DNA of 64,000 nucleotides, taken from assembly GCF_028021195.1 (NCBI RefSeq), contig NZ_CP115668.1, positions 2,170,001-2,234,000 of the forward strand. The letters run 5' to 3'. Position 1 is the stretch's first letter. Each line of letters starts with the position of its first letter. The notes under the pieces are model-generated. The model was not told the DNA's origin and did not search any database. It saw nothing but the letters and a program-made list of their open reading frames with translations. The DNA is from Cutibacterium equinum. Lineage in GTDB: Bacteria > Actinomycetota > Actinomycetes > Propionibacteriales > Propionibacteriaceae. Made by a program: the position numbers and the translations under genes. This document shows positions 45,622 through 54,344 of this stretch, one piece after another.

Positions 45622-45663
45622 GGTTCACCGACATCGTGACCTTCATCGCGTGATTTCCCGACA

Positions 45664-45696
45664 GCGGTTGGGCCGGCTTCGTTCCGGCCCAACCGC
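45664..45696 (+). terminator. Terminator after full-length CAMP gene
   Basis: Perfect 13-bp stem (45664-45676 with 45684-45696), 7-nt loop, then TTGTT. Confidence 0.9.
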
Positions 45697-45825
45697 TTGT
45701 TCGTGTAGCCACAGATCAGCGTCAACTCGCCCTCGCAGTGGCCTCACAGGAGGATCTGATCCGGGTTCCCGTGAGCCGGAAGGTCCGCTTTTCGGAGACC
45801 CGAACATCACTGTAAGGTCTCCCTC

Positions 45826-47331
45826 ATGGTGTTGAAGCCCGCCCTTCCTCGACGAATCGCTGCCGCCGCACTCGCGGCCTGTCTGGCGCTGACCGCCTGC
45901 TCCTCAGACGGTGCCTCCGAGGGCTCTACCCCGTCCGGCACCTCGTCAGGGGCCTCGTCGAGTTCCGGCTCGGTCGACGCCACCTTGGCGAAGGTCCCCG
46001 CAACACAAGTCGGCGCAACTGACATCACCTTCAAGTCCGCCGCACAGAAGGTCAGGGCCACCTATCCCCGCTTCGCCAAGGCACGCAACCTCAGCATGGC
46101 CGTCGAGGTCATCAAGGGCCGCATGCAGCGCGAGTCCTGGCACCACGACGCCTCCGATGTCACCATCACCTCCCAGGTCATCGCCTCCAGCGACGCCGTC
46201 GTGGGTGTTCTGATGACCAACACGTCCACCATCGGGGGCAAGAAGCAGACGATCCCAGCGACCGTCTGGTACTCCACTGCGGCCAAGCAGTCCTACTCCT
46301 CCCCGGCCTTGGTCAAGGCTGACCAGTGGGCCACCCTGACGACGGCCCTGCAGGAGGCTGGCAAGGACCATTCCCTCGACGCCGGCAAGATCGCCACGGC
46401 CACCAAGGCCACCTCCGCCCCGTACGGCAACGGCCCCGCACTGGGCTTTGACCACAGTGGTGACCTCCTGGCCACCTTCGGCTCGGGCGTCCTCAGCGAC
46501 AACCCCGTCACCCTCGTCGTGAAGTCCGAGAGGGTCAAGGGGATGCTCACCACCTTCGGCACCCAGGCCCAGAAAGCCTCGATGAAACCGAGCACCTTCA
46601 CTGGCACGACGTCGCAGCCGGTCGACAAGTCCCTCACGTCCACCGACGCCTCGACTCGCCCCTCGACGGCCGTCGGACCAGATTGCCGTGTGCTGCATTG
46701 CGTCGCGGTCACCTATGACGATGGCCCCAGCGACATGACCCCACAACTGCTCGACACCATCAAGAAGTTCAAGGTCTCGATCACGTTCTTCCAGATGGGC
46801 GACAGCATCAAGGCCTTCCCAAAGACTGCCCAACAAGTGGCTGCTGTTGGTATGGAGATCGGAAACCACACGGTGACTCACCCGAATCTTCCGGCCAAGA
46901 CCCCGGACCGTATTCGTCGCGAGCTGGAGCACAATTCCCAGCTCATCAAGGAGTTCACCGGGGCCACCCCGCTGCTCTTCCGTCCGCCCTACGGCGCCCA
47001 CAACGACACCGTCGACAAGGTCGCCAAGGACAACGGCATGGCGATCATGCAGTGGCAGATCGACAGCGAGGACTGGAAGAACCGCAACCCTGACACGACG
47101 TACACCAACGTCATGACGGCCCTGCCCTACACCGCTCCCATCATCCTCGAACACGACATCCAGAAGGCGTCGATCGAGGCCGCGCCGCGCATCTACAAGG
47201 ATCTGATCGCCAAGGGCAAGACGCTGGTCAGCGTCAGCGAGATGTCGGTCAACACTGGCGGTTACCAAGCCGGCCATGCCTACTGCAACGGCACGGTCAA
47301 AGAGCAGAGCGGCTACAACTGCAAGGGATGA
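45826..47331 (+). CDS. Polysaccharide deacetylase lipoprotein (NodB domain, intact site)
   Basis: 501 aa. A lipoprotein signal has lipobox LTAC (Cys ~25) and a Ser/Gly linker. The middle ~190 residues are a domain shared with the paralogue at 49280. The NodB domain starts at CVAVTYDDGP and keeps the metal triad: Asp in TYDDGP and HTVTH (HxxxH), plus RPPYGAH and ILEHD. It should remove acetyl groups from a cell-wall polysaccharide or peptidoglycan at the surface. ATG 45826 follows TAAGGT by 7 nt (leaderless pattern). Its stop overlaps the next start (ATGA), making it the first gene of a three-gene unit. Confidence 0.92.
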   Translation: MVLKPALPRRIAAAALAACLALTACSSDGASEGSTPSGTSSGASSSSGSVDATLAKVPATQVGATDITFKSAAQKVRATYPRFAKARNLSMAVEVIKGRMQRESWHHDASDVTITSQVIASSDAVVGVLMTNTSTIGGKKQTIPATVWYSTAAKQSYSSPALVKADQWATLTTALQEAGKDHSLDAGKIATATKATSAPYGNGPALGFDHSGDLLATFGSGVLSDNPVTLVVKSERVKGMLTTFGTQAQKASMKPSTFTGTTSQPVDKSLTSTDASTRPSTAVGPDCRVLHCVAVTYDDGPSDMTPQLLDTIKKFKVSITFFQMGDSIKAFPKTAQQVAAVGMEIGNHTVTHPNLPAKTPDRIRRELEHNSQLIKEFTGATPLLFRPPYGAHNDTVDKVAKDNGMAIMQWQIDSEDWKNRNPDTTYTNVMTALPYTAPIILEHDIQKASIEAAPRIYKDLIAKGKTLVSVSEMSVNTGGYQAGHAYCNGTVKEQSGYNCKG

Positions 47332-48194
47332 GAACCTCATCGGGAGCGCGCACAGCCTGGGAGGGCCTTGCCCTGCTGGCCTGTGCCGCGCTCGGGTTCC
47401 AGCTGCTCATCAGCGGCCGGGTGCACCTGTTCGTGGGCACCATCATCACCACCTTGTTGTGGATCGCATGTCCGATCCTCACGGTGATGGGGTTGTGGAC
47501 CCTCGTCCGGGCGGTGCGTCACCCCGATACCGCCGCGCCCCACCGGAACCGGATCGGCGTCCTCATCGCCGCCCCCGTCGCGGTGGGCATGATCGTCCCG
47601 TTGCAGCCACTGGGCCTTGTGGGGACGGCGAGTTACCGTCCGGCAGTCCGCAGTGCCAGCCCGTCCCCGGACCAAGACTTCTCGGACTCGTGGAATGACC
47701 GCCTGCCCGAGGCCCCCGCGCCAGTCTCTCCGGTGGCCATTGACACCAAGACCGGCAAGACCATCGGGGGCTACGACAACGGCGGCGACAACATCGGCTC
47801 GGAGCGCAACGGTCCGATGGGTCCACCGCCGCGCAACTGGCCCGCGCTTCAGGGCAATCCATCCCAGCTCACCGTCTACGACTACGTGCAACGGGCAGAC
47901 GATCCCCGCGGCATCGCCAGCCTCAAGGGCCGCACACTGACGATGATCGGTTTCGTCAGCGCCGCCCCTGAGGACCCCGACCACGCCTGGGTGCTCGCCC
48001 GGCTCAAGATGTGGTGTTGCGTCGCCGACGCCCTGCCCTTCATGACAACGATGGTCGATGCCCCGTCGCGTCCCGAGGATGGCTCGTGGATCCGCGTTAC
48101 CGGCACCTACCTTCCCAGTGCTGCCAACGGCGACACCCGTTTCAAGGTGGATCGCGTCGAGAAGATCCCCGTCCCACAGAATCCCTACATATGA
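47328..48194 (+). CDS. TIGR03943/YcgQ-like membrane protein
   Basis: 288 aa. Two or more N-terminal membrane helices (LALLACAALGFQLLISGRV, GTIITTLLWIACPILTVMGL, and a third near 80-100), then an extracytoplasmic domain with RGRTLTMIGFV-type strands and MWCCVADALPF, the features of the TIGR03943 permease-partner family. It always pairs with a DUF318 permease such as the next gene. Starts with ATG overlapping the deacetylase stop and ends overlapping the permease start, so it is translationally coupled on both sides. Confidence 0.85.
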   Translation: MRTSSGARTAWEGLALLACAALGFQLLISGRVHLFVGTIITTLLWIACPILTVMGLWTLVRAVRHPDTAAPHRNRIGVLIAAPVAVGMIVPLQPLGLVGTASYRPAVRSASPSPDQDFSDSWNDRLPEAPAPVSPVAIDTKTGKTIGGYDNGGDNIGSERNGPMGPPPRNWPALQGNPSQLTVYDYVQRADDPRGIASLKGRTLTMIGFVSAAPEDPDHAWVLARLKMWCCVADALPFMTTMVDAPSRPEDGSWIRVTGTYLPSAANGDTRFKVDRVEKIPVPQNPYI

Positions 48195-49123
48195 GCGAGC
48201 TGCCACCCCAGGTCAATGCCTGGCTCGTCATCGCGGTCGGCATCTGGCTGCAAGCACTGCCCTTCCTCCTGCTGGGGACGATCATCTCGGCGACCCTGAC
48301 GGCTGTCCTGACACCGCGCGCCCTGGCACGTTTCCTGCCTCGCCGTACCGCCCTGGCCGTGCCGGTGGCTGGTCTGGCCGGTATTGCTCTTCCCGCCTGC
48401 GAGTGCGCGTCTGTACCCACGACGAGATCCCTGGTGCGAGCAGGGGTCCCGACCGCCGCAGCGTTGACCTTCATGGCGGCATCCCCTGCGATCAACCCGG
48501 TCGTCATCACCGCCACCGCCATCGCCTACACCGTCCACCCCACGATGGCCCTGGCCCGATTCGTGGCTGGCCTCCTGGCGGCCATCCTCATCGGCCTGGG
48601 ATGGATCTGGTTGGGGAGACCACTGCGCGGGGTCGATGACGGATCGCACGGATCGGCCACTGACGCGGACTCCTGCACGACCCATGACCACACCCCGCAA
48701 CCTCGCACGGTCTCGGCGATGGGGGAAACCTTCCGCAGCGAGTTCGCCCATGATTTCATCCAGTCGTGCGGATTCCTCGTCATCGGTGCTGCCGTTGCCG
48801 CCACCATCAAGGTTTTCGTCCCCACTGCCTGGATGCAGGCCATGACGAGCAATGTCCTGCTCGAGGCTGGTGTGCTGAGCCTGTTGGCGGTCATCGTCGC
48901 GCTGTGTTCGGAGGCCGACGCCTTCATGGCTGTCTCCCTGACGAGCTTCTCCCCGACCGCTCAGCTCGCCTTCCTGGCCATCGGACCGGTCGTCGACGTC
49001 AAGCTCATGGCGATGGAGGGTGGGGCCTTCGGGGCGGCGTTCCTGAGACGATTCGTCCCCTTGGCCGTGGGCTGCTGCTTCGTCTCGGCTCTTCTCGTCG
49101 GTACGGTGATGTTCCCCTCCTGA
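48191..49123 (+). CDS. DUF318/YcgR-family permease (ArsP-related)
   Basis: 310 aa with about eight membrane helices. Family signature PACECASVPTTRSLVRAGVP contains the conserved cysteines, then AASPAINPVVITAT. A His/Asp-rich loop (DDGSHGSATDADSCTTHDHT, ~155-175) between halves may bind metal. The second half holds ALCSEADAFMA and GPVVDVKLMAMEGGAFG. Members include ArsP, exporters of organoarsenicals, and YcgR. ATG overlaps the upstream stop. The substrate is unknown; metal or metalloid export is a fair guess given the loop and arsDA 6 kb away. Confidence 0.86.
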   Translation: MSELPPQVNAWLVIAVGIWLQALPFLLLGTIISATLTAVLTPRALARFLPRRTALAVPVAGLAGIALPACECASVPTTRSLVRAGVPTAAALTFMAASPAINPVVITATAIAYTVHPTMALARFVAGLLAAILIGLGWIWLGRPLRGVDDGSHGSATDADSCTTHDHTPQPRTVSAMGETFRSEFAHDFIQSCGFLVIGAAVAATIKVFVPTAWMQAMTSNVLLEAGVLSLLAVIVALCSEADAFMAVSLTSFSPTAQLAFLAIGPVVDVKLMAMEGGAFGAAFLRRFVPLAVGCCFVSALLVGTVMFPS

Positions 49124-49279
49124 GGGGTCCTGCACGGATACTCACCTCGGCTTGTCCCGGACCGGCCACTGTGCACCGGGAGGCGCGGTCATCTGAGAAT
49201 CCGAAGAACTCCCCCAGAATGTCAGGCGCGCCCGGCGTTGTGTTTTTCCCCGCCGGAGAGTCGACCCTAATCTACAAGT

Positions 49280-50839
49280 GTGAGTCTCTTTCCGCGTCGC
49301 TCGATCCGAGCCCTGGCCATCGCCCTGGTGGCCCTGCTCCCTCTGGGAGCCTGCTCGCACGACGACCGAACACCTGAGGCCTCACCCTCGGACATCCATT
49401 CCAACGTGAAGTCCACCTCAGTTGCCACCGCCACCGTGTCGGGGGCGTCTATGACGACGACCTCCTTGCAGGAGCCCTCAGACATCTCCGTCAAGGTGCC
49501 CACCGTCACCAAGGCACGCAATCTCAGCCAGGCCATCGAGGTCGTCCGGGAGCGCACGTTGCGCGCCGCGTCCTGGCAGTCGGCGTCGAAGGTGACCATG
49601 ACAGGCCATTTCACCTCGTCGACGACTGATCTGCTGGGCGTGGAACTCCACGCTGACATCACCAAGGACAAGACAACTTCCCAGGCGACGACGACCCTGT
49701 GGTACGACGCCACGATGAAGCAAACCTTGTCTGCCAGCGCCCTCATTTCCTGGCCCGGGTGGCCAAAGTTCAGCCAGCAGGTCGTCAAGGTTGCCACGAC
49801 TGACGGACTCGACGCCAAGAAAGCGGCTGCCGCGCTCCAGCAGCCGCAGGCTCCTTACGGAACCGGGCCTGCCCTGTCCTTCGACAGCAAGGGAGACATG
49901 CTCGTCCGCTTCCCTGCCGGAGCTGTGGACAAGGTGCAACGCACCGTCGTGATCGATTCCAAGACGGTCGCACCCATGCTCAGCGAACTGGGCCAGAAGG
50001 CGCTGGGAGCGTCGTTGCACCCCACTCCTTTCACCGGCACACCGTCGGCGAATGTGGCCTGGTTCACCAAGCTCAAGACCAGCCCGAAACCAGCGGATTC
50101 CCCCAACACCAAACCGCTTCCGGGCGAGTCAGGTGCCACGTCGACCGGTAAGCCGTCTCATCCCTCGACTGCGGTTGGTGTTGACTGCATCGTCAACGAG
50201 TGCGTCGCACTGACCTATGACGACGGCCCCGCTGACACCACGGCCAAGATTGCGAAGAGCTTGTCGTCGGCCAAGGCGACGGCCACCTTCTTCCAGTTGG
50301 GAACCAACGTCGACGCCCACCCGGACACCACCAAACTCCTGGCCGGTTCGGGGTTTGAGGTCGGGAGCCACTCGATGAGCAATCAGACCCTGACCGAGCT
50401 TGGCCCCAAGGGACGGACCTCCGAGATCACTGACGCGGCCACTGCCCTCAGCAAACTCACCGGCCGTCCGACGATGCTCTTTCGACCTCCGTACGGCACG
50501 CACAACGAACGAGTTGACGACACCATGGCCCAACATGGTCTCGCCATGGTCAACTGGACGGCTGACTCCAACGACTGGAGGGATCACGACGCGGCCACGA
50601 TCACCAAGACCGTCACCCAGTACGCGACGACGTACACCCAGCCCATCATCGTGCTGCGTGACACCTACGCCTCGACTGCTGATGCCACCAGCGGACTCAT
50701 CGAGGCCCTGCGCAAGGAAGGCATGACGTTGGTCACCGTCTCCGAGTTGACGGTCAACACCGGCGGCTTGGATGCCGGCAAGGTCTACTGCCGTGGCACT
50801 GCCGTCAACCAGAGTGGTTCCGGCTGCGCAACCTCCTGA
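49280..50839 (+). CDS. Polysaccharide deacetylase paralogue with degenerate metal site
   Basis: 519 aa lipoprotein (lipobox LGAC, Cys ~25), paralogous along its length to the protein at 45826. TYDDGPAD and RPPYGTH are kept, but the HxxxH metal motif reads HSMSN (second His to Asn), and the catalytic-His stretch LEHD reads LRDT. With two ligand or catalytic positions changed it is likely inactive or altered. The middle domain and the C-terminal VSELTVNTGG ... YCRGT (also in the paralogue) are conserved, so binding may be retained. GTG 49280 follows TAATCT by 6 nt (leaderless pattern). Confidence 0.88.
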   Translation: MSLFPRRSIRALAIALVALLPLGACSHDDRTPEASPSDIHSNVKSTSVATATVSGASMTTTSLQEPSDISVKVPTVTKARNLSQAIEVVRERTLRAASWQSASKVTMTGHFTSSTTDLLGVELHADITKDKTTSQATTTLWYDATMKQTLSASALISWPGWPKFSQQVVKVATTDGLDAKKAAAALQQPQAPYGTGPALSFDSKGDMLVRFPAGAVDKVQRTVVIDSKTVAPMLSELGQKALGASLHPTPFTGTPSANVAWFTKLKTSPKPADSPNTKPLPGESGATSTGKPSHPSTAVGVDCIVNECVALTYDDGPADTTAKIAKSLSSAKATATFFQLGTNVDAHPDTTKLLAGSGFEVGSHSMSNQTLTELGPKGRTSEITDAATALSKLTGRPTMLFRPPYGTHNERVDDTMAQHGLAMVNWTADSNDWRDHDAATITKTVTQYATTYTQPIIVLRDTYASTADATSGLIEALRKEGMTLVTVSELTVNTGGLDAGKVYCRGTAVNQSGSGCATS

Positions 50840-50910
50840 GCCAGACGCGGCCAACCTCACGGCCTGGGACCACGACCTCGCGTGCGCCCGTTCCAAGGTG
50901 CGTCGCAACC

Positions 50911-50940
50911 CTGCTGATCGTCTCCCTGCTGATCGTCTCA
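50911..50940. repeat. Tandem 15-bp duplication at the murJ 3' end
   Basis: CTGCTGATCGTCTC(C/A) occurs twice head to tail (50911-50925, 50926-50940); the second copy contains the murJ stop codon (complement of 50938-50940). Confidence 0.85.
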
Positions 50941-52746
50941 GGCCTTGCGCAGCACCGGCCTGAGTAGGTCGGTAATCTCGTCGATGTGCAGCACCTTCGC
51001 CATCGCGAGAACAATGGCGACGAAGAGTACCCCGCCGACGACGGTCCCACCGGCATGGCCAATCCAGGCGCCGTGTCCTGCGGCGTCGATGGCATGGGCG
51101 ACGACATAGGTCGGGACAGCAGCAACGACGGAGGCCAGGAACAGCTTGAGCCACTGCCGGCAGACCTCTGCCATGCCAATCCCGCCGAGCTGACGAGAGG
51201 CGACGACGATCCATGCCGTGGCTCCCACGAGGCTGGCGATGGACTGAGCTGCCGCCACGACGAGCAGGGCCGCCTGCGGCGGAAAGATGAACATCGTCAC
51301 CAAAATGATGAGCTGGGTGCCAGTGGTGGCCGTCTGCATGATGAGGTTGAGCTTGCCGTCCTCACGGGCGAAGCAGTAGCGCTGCTGCAAGGTCGTGATA
51401 CCGAAGGGCAACAGGCCAACACCCATGATCGCCACGGCCCAGGCGAGCGCATCCACCTGTCCCGGTTCCAGGGAGAAGACCGTCTGGACGCCGGGGCGAG
51501 CCAGCACCACCATCGCCAGGGAGCACGGAATGATGGCCAGGGCCGGCATCTCCAATCCCTGCCGCAGCAGTTTCTTCATCGCGGTGTCGTCGCCGTCGGC
51601 ATTGGCCCGGCTCATCTTGGGGAACAACGCGGTGAGAATCGACGTGGTGATCAAGCTCTGCGGCAGCATGAAGATGAGGAAAGCGTTGTCGTAGGCGCTG
51701 ATGGACGACGACACCTCAGGATGCACCAACCGCACGTGGGAGAGCATCTTCTTCATGATGATGCCGGCGAGCTGGGCGATCACCAGGGCTGTGAAGGTCC
51801 ACACCGTGATCCGCGCAGCCGCGCCCAGCCCGTAGCCGCGCACACCCCAGCGAGGTCGCCAGCGGAAACCTCCGCGGTGCAACGGGATGATGAGGAACAA
51901 CCCTTGGACGACGATGCCCAGGGTCGTCGTCCCGGCCAGCACCCAGACCATCTCGGGCGTCCACGTTGCCGGGTCCGGGTGAGCACCAAACTGCACCAGG
52001 AACCACACCAGACCGGCGATCTGCACCACATTGGCCAGCACCGGGCTCCACATGAACGACGCGAACTGATTGCGCGCGTTGAGGACCTGCCCGAGGATCG
52101 CGTACAGGCCGTAGAAGAAGATCTGCGGCATACAGATGAAGCCGAAGAAGATGGTCAGGTGACGGGTCGCGCCGCTGGAGGAGAAGTAGAGGTCCAGCAG
52201 CCACGGCGAGGCAGCGGTTGCCACCACCGTGACGACGAGAACGGACACGAATGACACCGTCAGTAATCGGTCGACGAATTCCTGGCCTCCGTCGGGCTGC
52301 TTCATCGCCTTGGTGATCTGCGGAATGAGGATGGCGTTGAGCACTCCTGCACTGAGCAGGATGAACACCACATTCGGCAAGGTGTTGGCCGCCTGGAAGG
52401 CGTCGAGGGCCAGCGAGGTACCTGCGGCGATGACGGTGAGGAGGTAGGTGCGGACGAATCCGAGGATTCGCGAGACCATCGTCCCGGCCGCCATCACCAT
52501 GCTGGCGCGACGCAGCGACCCTTCGGCGGGGACTTTGCCGGGCGCAGGAGCACCTTCGGCGTCGATACGAGGAATGACCCGAGTCCGATCAAGGTCCTCG
52601 TCGGAATCCAGCTGGGTCAGCGCGTGGGTCGAGACATCGGCGCCGAAGGTGACAGCGTCGATGTCGAGACTGTCGTAGACGTCGACTGGTGGAGCCGCCG
52701 GTGGCAGGCGAAGGAGGTCATAGACGTCGTCGCGAGGTTCGGGCAT
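50938..52746 (-). CDS. murJ: Lipid II flippase MurJ/MviN
   Basis: 602 aa from ATG 52746 (MPEPRDDVYDLL), GAGG 5 bp upstream; the longer frame runs over lysC. A ~95-aa acidic cytoplasmic N-terminal extension precedes the MOP-family flippase, with about 14 helices: SMVMAAGTMVSRILGFVRTYLL (the family's first helix), DAFQAANTLPNVVFILLSAG, and later ALFPKMSRANADGD. It translocates lipid II for peptidoglycan synthesis. It starts 7 bp after the lysC stop, so the two are probably co-transcribed, an unusual pairing. Confidence 0.94.
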   Translation of the reverse strand: MPEPRDDVYDLLRLPPAAPPVDVYDSLDIDAVTFGADVSTHALTQLDSDEDLDRTRVIPRIDAEGAPAPGKVPAEGSLRRASMVMAAGTMVSRILGFVRTYLLTVIAAGTSLALDAFQAANTLPNVVFILLSAGVLNAILIPQITKAMKQPDGGQEFVDRLLTVSFVSVLVVTVVATAASPWLLDLYFSSSGATRHLTIFFGFICMPQIFFYGLYAILGQVLNARNQFASFMWSPVLANVVQIAGLVWFLVQFGAHPDPATWTPEMVWVLAGTTTLGIVVQGLFLIIPLHRGGFRWRPRWGVRGYGLGAAARITVWTFTALVIAQLAGIIMKKMLSHVRLVHPEVSSSISAYDNAFLIFMLPQSLITTSILTALFPKMSRANADGDDTAMKKLLRQGLEMPALAIIPCSLAMVVLARPGVQTVFSLEPGQVDALAWAVAIMGVGLLPFGITTLQQRYCFAREDGKLNLIMQTATTGTQLIILVTMFIFPPQAALLVVAAAQSIASLVGATAWIVVASRQLGGIGMAEVCRQWLKLFLASVVAAVPTYVVAHAIDAAGHGAWIGHAGGTVVGGVLFVAIVLAMAKVLHIDEITDLLRPVLRKA

Positions 52747-52753
52747 CGTCGCC

Positions 52754-54028
52754 TCAGCGGCCAGTCCCGGCGTAGACGACGGCTTCACCCTCGGCGTCCA
52801 GTCCGAAAGCACTGTGGGCGACGAGGACGGCCTGGTCAACTTGGTCGGCATCGACGACCACCGAGATCCGAATCTCGGAGGTCGAGATCATCTGCAGGTT
52901 GATTCCGGAGTCGGCCAAGGCGCGGAAGAAGGTCGAGGTGACGCCGGGGTGGGACCTCATACCCACGCCGACGACGGACACCTTGCCGATCTGGTCGTTG
53001 TAGAGAACCTGCTCGTAACCGATCTCGTCCTTGACGGCCGTCAGAGCGCGCACCGCACTCGGGCCGTCACTCATCGGCAGGGTGAAGGACAGATCGGTGC
53101 GACCATTCATGACTCGCGAGGCGTTCTGGACGATCATGTCGATGTTGATGTCGGCGCGCGCGATGATGTCGAAGATCTGGGCGGCGCGGCCCACCGTGTC
53201 GGGAATCCCGGCGATGGTGATCTTGGCCTCCGAGCGGTCGTGGGCCACACCCGAGATGATGGCCTCTTCCATGTCAGGTCCCTTCGTGATGTCGGCAAGG
53301 TCGGTGACCCAGGTGCCGGGTTTGTCGGAGAACGAGGAGCGCACATGGACCGGCACATCCTCACGGCGGGCGTACTCGACGCAACGCAGGTGGAGAATCT
53401 TGGCGCCGCAAGCGGCCATTTCGAGCATCTCCTCGTAGGAGATCTGAGGAATGCGACGGGCCCCCTTGACGATGCGTGGGTCAGCGGTGAACACCCCATC
53501 GACGTCGGAGTAGATCTCGCAGAAATCGGCGCCCAGCGAGCTCGCGAGCGCCACCGCAGTGGTGTCGGAGGCGCCACGTCCGAGGGTGGTGACGTCCTTC
53601 GTCGTTTGTGAAACGCCCTGGAAGCCCGCAACGATGACGACGTCGCCGTCGTCCAGAGATTTTTCGATGCGCCCGGGGGTGATGTCGATGATGCGGGCAT
53701 TTCCGTGGGCAGCGGTCGTGATGACGCCGGCCTGCGAACCGGTGTATGACCGGGCCGGGATTCCCAGGTCGGACAGGGCCATGGCCAGCAGCGCAGCAGA
53801 CTGACGCTCGCCAGTCGTCAGGAGCATGTCGAGTTCTCTGGGGGCCGGCTGGGGGGAGACCTCAAGGGCCAGATCCATGAGATCGTCAGTGGTGTCACCC
53901 ATCGCGGAGATGACGACGACGACGTCATTGCAGTTCTGCTTGGTTGCTGCAATCCGGCGCGCCACGCGCTTGATCGATGCGGCGTCGGCCACCGAGGACC
54001 CACCGAATTTCTGGACGACTCGCGTCAT
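52754..54028 (-). CDS. lysC: Aspartate kinase
   Basis: 424 aa from ATG 54028, with AGGAGGG 3-4 bp upstream. The kinase domain opens [12 protein letters not shown] (KFGGTSV family motif), with [13 protein letters not shown] (substrate/ATP site), [19 protein letters not shown]. Two ACT domains follow: [20 protein letters not shown] and [20 protein letters not shown]. Phosphorylates aspartate at the start of Lys/Thr/Met and diaminopimelate synthesis; the ACT domains imply Lys/Thr feedback. asd, usually adjacent in actinobacteria, is absent; murJ follows instead. Confidence 0.97.
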   Translation of the reverse strand: MTRVVQKFGGSSVADAASIKRVARRIAATKQNCNDVVVVISAMGDTTDDLMDLALEVSPQPAPRELDMLLTTGERQSAALLAMALSDLGIPARSYTGSQAGVITTAAHGNARIIDITPGRIEKSLDDGDVVIVAGFQGVSQTTKDVTTLGRGASDTTAVALASSLGADFCEIYSDVDGVFTADPRIVKGARRIPQISYEEMLEMAACGAKILHLRCVEYARREDVPVHVRSSFSDKPGTWVTDLADITKGPDMEEAIISGVAHDRSEAKITIAGIPDTVGRAAQIFDIIARADINIDMIVQNASRVMNGRTDLSFTLPMSDGPSAVRALTAVKDEIGYEQVLYNDQIGKVSVVGVGMRSHPGVTSTFFRALADSGINLQMISTSEIRISVVVDADQVDQAVLVAHSAFGLDAEGEAVVYAGTGR

Positions 54029-54344
54029 CAACCCTCCTGCCACGTTCGGCAGACCACAGTCTAACCGGCGTCAGATAGCGACCCTTCCGTGGTCGGGATG
54101 GGAGCGCTCCGGCCTGTTGCTGAGCCACCGTGACGCGGCCGGGACCGTCAGGCGCGAGTGCCACGATAGTAGGGGCACCGGGGTGAAACGGTGAAAGACT
54201 GGCCTGTGGAGCGTCGTCGAGGCGTTGTCGAGCCCGACGCTTGCCTGCCTACAGCCCACACCGACGGCGTCGCCGCGTCGTTACATCCGTTGTCCCGGCC
54301 GTTGATACTCGGGTGTGTCTGAACCCTCACGTATTCTTGGGGCC

